Below, piece after piece: positions 60,807 through 64,000 of a DNA stretch of 64,000 bases (position 1 is the first letter of the stretch; each line of letters starts with the position of its first letter). The stretch is taken from contig NC_051089.1 in the NCBI RefSeq assembly GCF_901709675.1, positions 11,955,976 through 12,019,975 of the forward strand. Direction: 5' to 3'. The DNA is from Syngnathus acus (Eukaryota > Chordata > Actinopteri > Syngnathiformes > Syngnathidae). The notes beneath the pieces are model-generated. The model did not search any database, was not told the DNA's origin, and was given only the letters and a program-made list of their open reading frames with translations. Both the position numbers and the translations under genes were made by a program.

Positions 60807-62975
60807 GTTGAAGATATATGTATATTCAGCAGGCCGTTTCACCATGTCGAGTCGGCACCTGTTATTTTAACATAATATACAAAAAATAGCCACAGTAGTT
60901 GTGCAGATCTGTGTTGTACACACATTGGCGAGTGCATACACAACGCATTTGAGATGCCATTTTACAATTCATATACATGAGTTACAGATTATCAACAAAG
61001 CTGCACATTAACTGTCCACCTGCACGCATTATGTGAAAAGACTACAGGATGTGAGCATGCAAATAACCCAACAAGGCTCAGATACAAATCATGTTGACGT
61101 AATGTGGCATTGAAGTTGAAAGAACTGTTGGTCAACAGAAACATCTGAACCAGATGCTATGACAGAATAGAGGACCTATGAGACAAGAAAGTATTTACAA
61201 AATCTAAGGAACTCATCTGAGACATCTGAATAGCAGATTAGTGTACCTTGAGAAGGTTGGCTTGAGGCACACAGCATGTTAAGAAATGAATGGTATGTTG
61301 ATGGGAGAACCTGCTGAGTGTCAAGTGAAAGTGTGTGGGGCTAACTTGGCTGAAAAGCTCGATTTATACAGTAGACAGTGAAGCTCCGCACAGGTTGTGT
61401 ATTTGCAAATGTGGATTTTATGATTAGGCCAATCTTGTGCCATCTTAGTGCCATTTGTTTTGACAATTGTGCTTTGCCATTATCTTAGTGCCAAGGAATT
61501 ATGTTGGCGTGAGTTGAGGAGCTTCATTTTGATAGAAGTAGCACTTGCTGCCATTTTCTGGCATTTATAGGTAATAAACCTTTTTTTTGGGGGGGGGGGG
61601 GGGTCAAATGAGTATTTTTTTAGTGCAGGCGTCACTACAATAGTGGCTGTTACAAAAAAAAAAATAGCTCACTCCTGCTGGACATTGTGATTTTCTTGGG
61701 TTGATCATTAAAAATGTTGATTTATAGAAAAGAGACTAATTATTCTGTTGATTCAAATATTGTGTCCATTATTCCCTCATCTTTTATCCCTCCTGACTTA
61801 GTGTTGCATTTTCCTATTTAATCAAACCATTGATCATTATTGTGACAAATCATTAACACTATCAGTGATCTCGCAGAACCTAAGAAAAAGTTGAGTAAAT
61901 TTGAATACTTCAGGTTTATATCACTGTGCAATAAGTACCCAAGAAGTAGCTTGATTTGAAAACATCTGGGAATACTAGGGGAGTCATTTCACTCGCTTCC
62001 TTTGTTGTGTACTTCATATTGACCTTTTAAGAAACAAATTCTATTCCAAAAATAAAAAATAAAGCCAATATTGCAAAAATACACACGCACAAGGAATGTT
62101 TATGAAATGACACCATGAGAAAGAGACTGTCTAAGACAAAACTCTAAAATGACACAATTAAGCAATGCATGTGTTGGTCTTTGGCATGGTTTAACAATTT
62201 TATGGCTTCATCTGTTAAACCTTTTCACTACAGAATGACATTAATATCCTGTTCTCTATCCTGTCCGACACTGTTAAAATATAGCAGTGGAGAAATCTAA
62301 AACATTATGCCATGGTACTTTTGAGTGGGTACAGTATGTAACTAGAGGGAACGAGTCAGCAGTTATTTTATTAGTAGGTTGATTGCAGCAACCAAGTCAG
62401 CACTGACTTAACTAAACATGCTTTGTTTGCATCAGCCTACATGTGCCTTCACTTGGGTTTACAACAAAGTTTGTAAATAGTGACGGACAGCAGGGTGGAT
62501 GTGGAGGATTTTTTTTAGGCAGGCGGCGGTCCTGCTGTGTGAGCTGCTGGTGTGACCCTGGTGTTCCATGAGGTGAACCTGAATGTTAAGGTTAATTTCT
62601 ATTTTGCTATGTCATGCTAACCATTATTTCATGTGATATCGATATAAAAGAAGGAAAATAAAAAGTCAGGAGAGATTAGTTCAAGGCTGAAACCAGGGAG
62701 CAGCTGAAATGGAAAGACTAAAAACTAACTCGATTTACACCTTCAATGACAGCATAAAAATAATAATGATAAACACATATATGGGTGAAGGAGGGGGGCG
62801 TTTCATTCCAGTTATTTCTCTTCTTCTCAGATGTATGTTCTTGCTGCGCCTCGCCCCACAGTTTGGCACAAGACTTGTTCCACACAGTGAGATGAGATCA
62901 GGGCATTGGTGGAAGTGATTCCACATGGCGAGATGAAGTGACATGATTGGCTGGGAGAGAGGCGGAACTCCGCCT
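60807..62975 (-). other. Probable 3' UTR of the tropomodulin gene
   Basis: This non-coding stretch follows the tmod stop codon on the minus strand. It contains a copy of the dispersed family at 61.42-61.57 kb and a 15-bp poly(G/C) run at 61589-61603. Its extent is inferred from the absence of another gene and from the AATAAA at 60801-60806. Confidence 0.4.
61420..61565 (+). repeat. Copy of the dispersed family found in cyp19a1a intron 8
   Basis: Contains gccaaggaattatgttggcg, tgagttgaggagcttcattt, gatagaagtagcacttgctg and ccattttctggca in the same order as the 8541-8912 core. Confidence 0.5.
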
Positions 62976-63007
62976 CTACTGGTCCCCTTCCACTCGTCTC
63001 CTGCGGA
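62976..63007 (-). CDS. Tropomodulin (tmod2/3-like), final coding exon only
   Basis: Tropomodulins cap the pointed end of actin filaments. After a good acceptor (ttctttctccacag) the minus strand reads xTC then RRRRVEGDQ and TAG. With an A from the preceding exon this gives IRRRRVEGDQ, close to the (V/I)RKRRVEGD tail of vertebrate TMOD2/TMOD3 and unlike the longer TMOD1 tail. Human TMOD2 and TMOD3 follow LYSMD2, so position agrees. The exon has only 32 coding bases, so the call depends on the synteny as well as on the motif; the paralogue is undecided. In this window the gene has the same strand as lysmd2, whereas the human pair is, as I recall, divergent. Confidence 0.6.
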
Positions 63008-63010
63008 CTG

Positions 63011-64000
63011 TGGAGAAAGAATTTTTTGTTTTTAATTTGGTTACTCCTCCTGCAAAAGCTAAATGGAAAAGTAAAACAGAAAGATTACATGCTAACTACA
63101 ACTTGTTAGTTCACATGTGAGTCAGCACGTGGTCAAAGTTCACACGCATTTCAAGAGCGTGCATCAGTGAGTGCACAATAAACTATGCTGGCGCCACACT
63201 CTTAAAGCAGCAAATGGTCCCATGGACACTGTGAAGAGAAGTCACTGTTAACTTGCACTGAGCACAACCCATGCATCAGACCTGTGCTACTGCAGCTCTG
63301 ACGGAAGGAGGAACTAAAAAAAAAGAGAGCAGGCTAGAAGTTGAGAACATTCAAAATAGTAACCAGGAACTAAAGGTACAAGATACATAAAGCAGGAATA
63401 GAACAGTAAACGTAACACTGTATTGCAGTAAAAACACTCTTAATGCTTTCTGGGAAAAATGGGGGGAAATAATAGAAAAGCTGAAAAAAATAAAAAATAT
63501 AAAAAATAAAATGAAAAAACAAATTCCACAAATTTGCGAATCTGCGGATAACGAACGACGAATATGCAGGAGTTGACTAAGTTTTAAGCTGTAATATTAC
63601 CAACCATCACTAGGTGGTAAAAATGTCACTTTAATTTAGGGTCTGACTCAAGTTATTTTGAGAGGACTGTAAATTTACAGTTTCACACTGATTTCTTTAC
63701 ATTATAGCCATGTGTCTTTTTTCAGTGTTGCCCTATTAAAAAGATATACTTAAAAAAATTACAAAAATATTTCGAAAAATGTAAGCGGTGTACTCTCTGG
63801 CGAGACGCAGAATAGGCGATATTGTATTATTTGTCACAATTCTCTACAAACAATTGCTCATTTTAGCAGTATAAGAGAGTGTCTCAAGCCGGCATCTCCA
63901 AGACTGGATCAAAAGTGACAACACTAAAGTGATGTGGAGGAATAAAAACAGCTCGACTTCATTTGCATGCTGGCCAGAAGACAAGCACGTCATGGAAACG
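63011..64000 (-). other. Last intron of the tropomodulin gene (window ends inside it)
   Basis: AT-rich sequence with no further exon that could be supported. A poly-pyrimidine tract with AG near 63315 (minus strand) opens only a short frame without tropomodulin similarity. Confidence 0.45.

Noticed and set aside
62709-62944. 69-aa frames on both strands near 62.7-62.9 kb
   Set aside because: They lie in the probable tropomodulin 3' UTR and have no family match.
63230-63320. Possible alternative last exon of tmod after a long T tract on the minus strand
   Set aside because: The frame closes after a few codons and does not resemble any tropomodulin C-terminus; the 62976-63007 exon fits far better.

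Overview
The window is nuclear DNA of a ray-finned (percomorph-type) fish. The signs are intron-rich genes with GT-AG junctions, AT-rich introns, tRNA-derived SINEs with GGATG tails, Tc1/mariner and hAT-type elements, and long simple repeats. The species cannot be fixed from the sequence. The genes belong to the conserved vertebrate block around ovarian aromatase (human 15q21).

Layout, left to right. gldn (gliomedin) exon 1 lies on the minus strand at 402-1001 and the rest of that gene is outside the window. cyp19a1a (aromatase) is on the plus strand at 5518-9305, complete in nine exons and head-to-head with gldn. tnfaip8l3 (TIPE3) is on the plus strand at 16097-37845 with two coding exons separated by a 21-kb intron. 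scg3 (secretogranin III) is on the plus strand at 42044-53273 with twelve coding exons. lysmd2 is on the minus strand at 54526-57346 with three exons, convergent with scg3. The last 10 codons and a probable long 3' UTR of a tropomodulin gene (tmod2/3-like) end the window on the minus strand. Every splice junction given was placed by reading phase and family alignment. The spliced products have near-normal lengths: aromatase 524 aa, TIPE3 202 aa, SCG3 472 aa, LYSMD2 216 aa.

The genes are neighbours by conserved synteny and do not form one pathway. Aromatase makes oestrogen, SCG3 sorts cargo into dense-core secretory granules, TIPE3 handles phosphoinositides, gliomedin organises nodes of Ranvier, LYSMD2 is a LysM protein of unknown role, and tropomodulin caps actin.

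The most unusual region is inside tnfaip8l3 intron 1 (about 27.1-33.2 kb). A pair of 650-730 bp direct repeats that look like LTRs is followed by a 3-kb tandem array. Each long unit of the array carries a CRE-like site, a CCAAT box, a GC-rich box and, at the edge of an embedded MITE, a perfect DR1 nuclear-receptor motif. The array keeps units without the MITE, units with it, and a shortened unit holding a perfect 36-bp-arm palindrome, so its growth can be read step by step. Three tRNA-like sequences also lie in this region. No bacterial-type systems, CRISPR arrays or complete mobile-element genes were seen.
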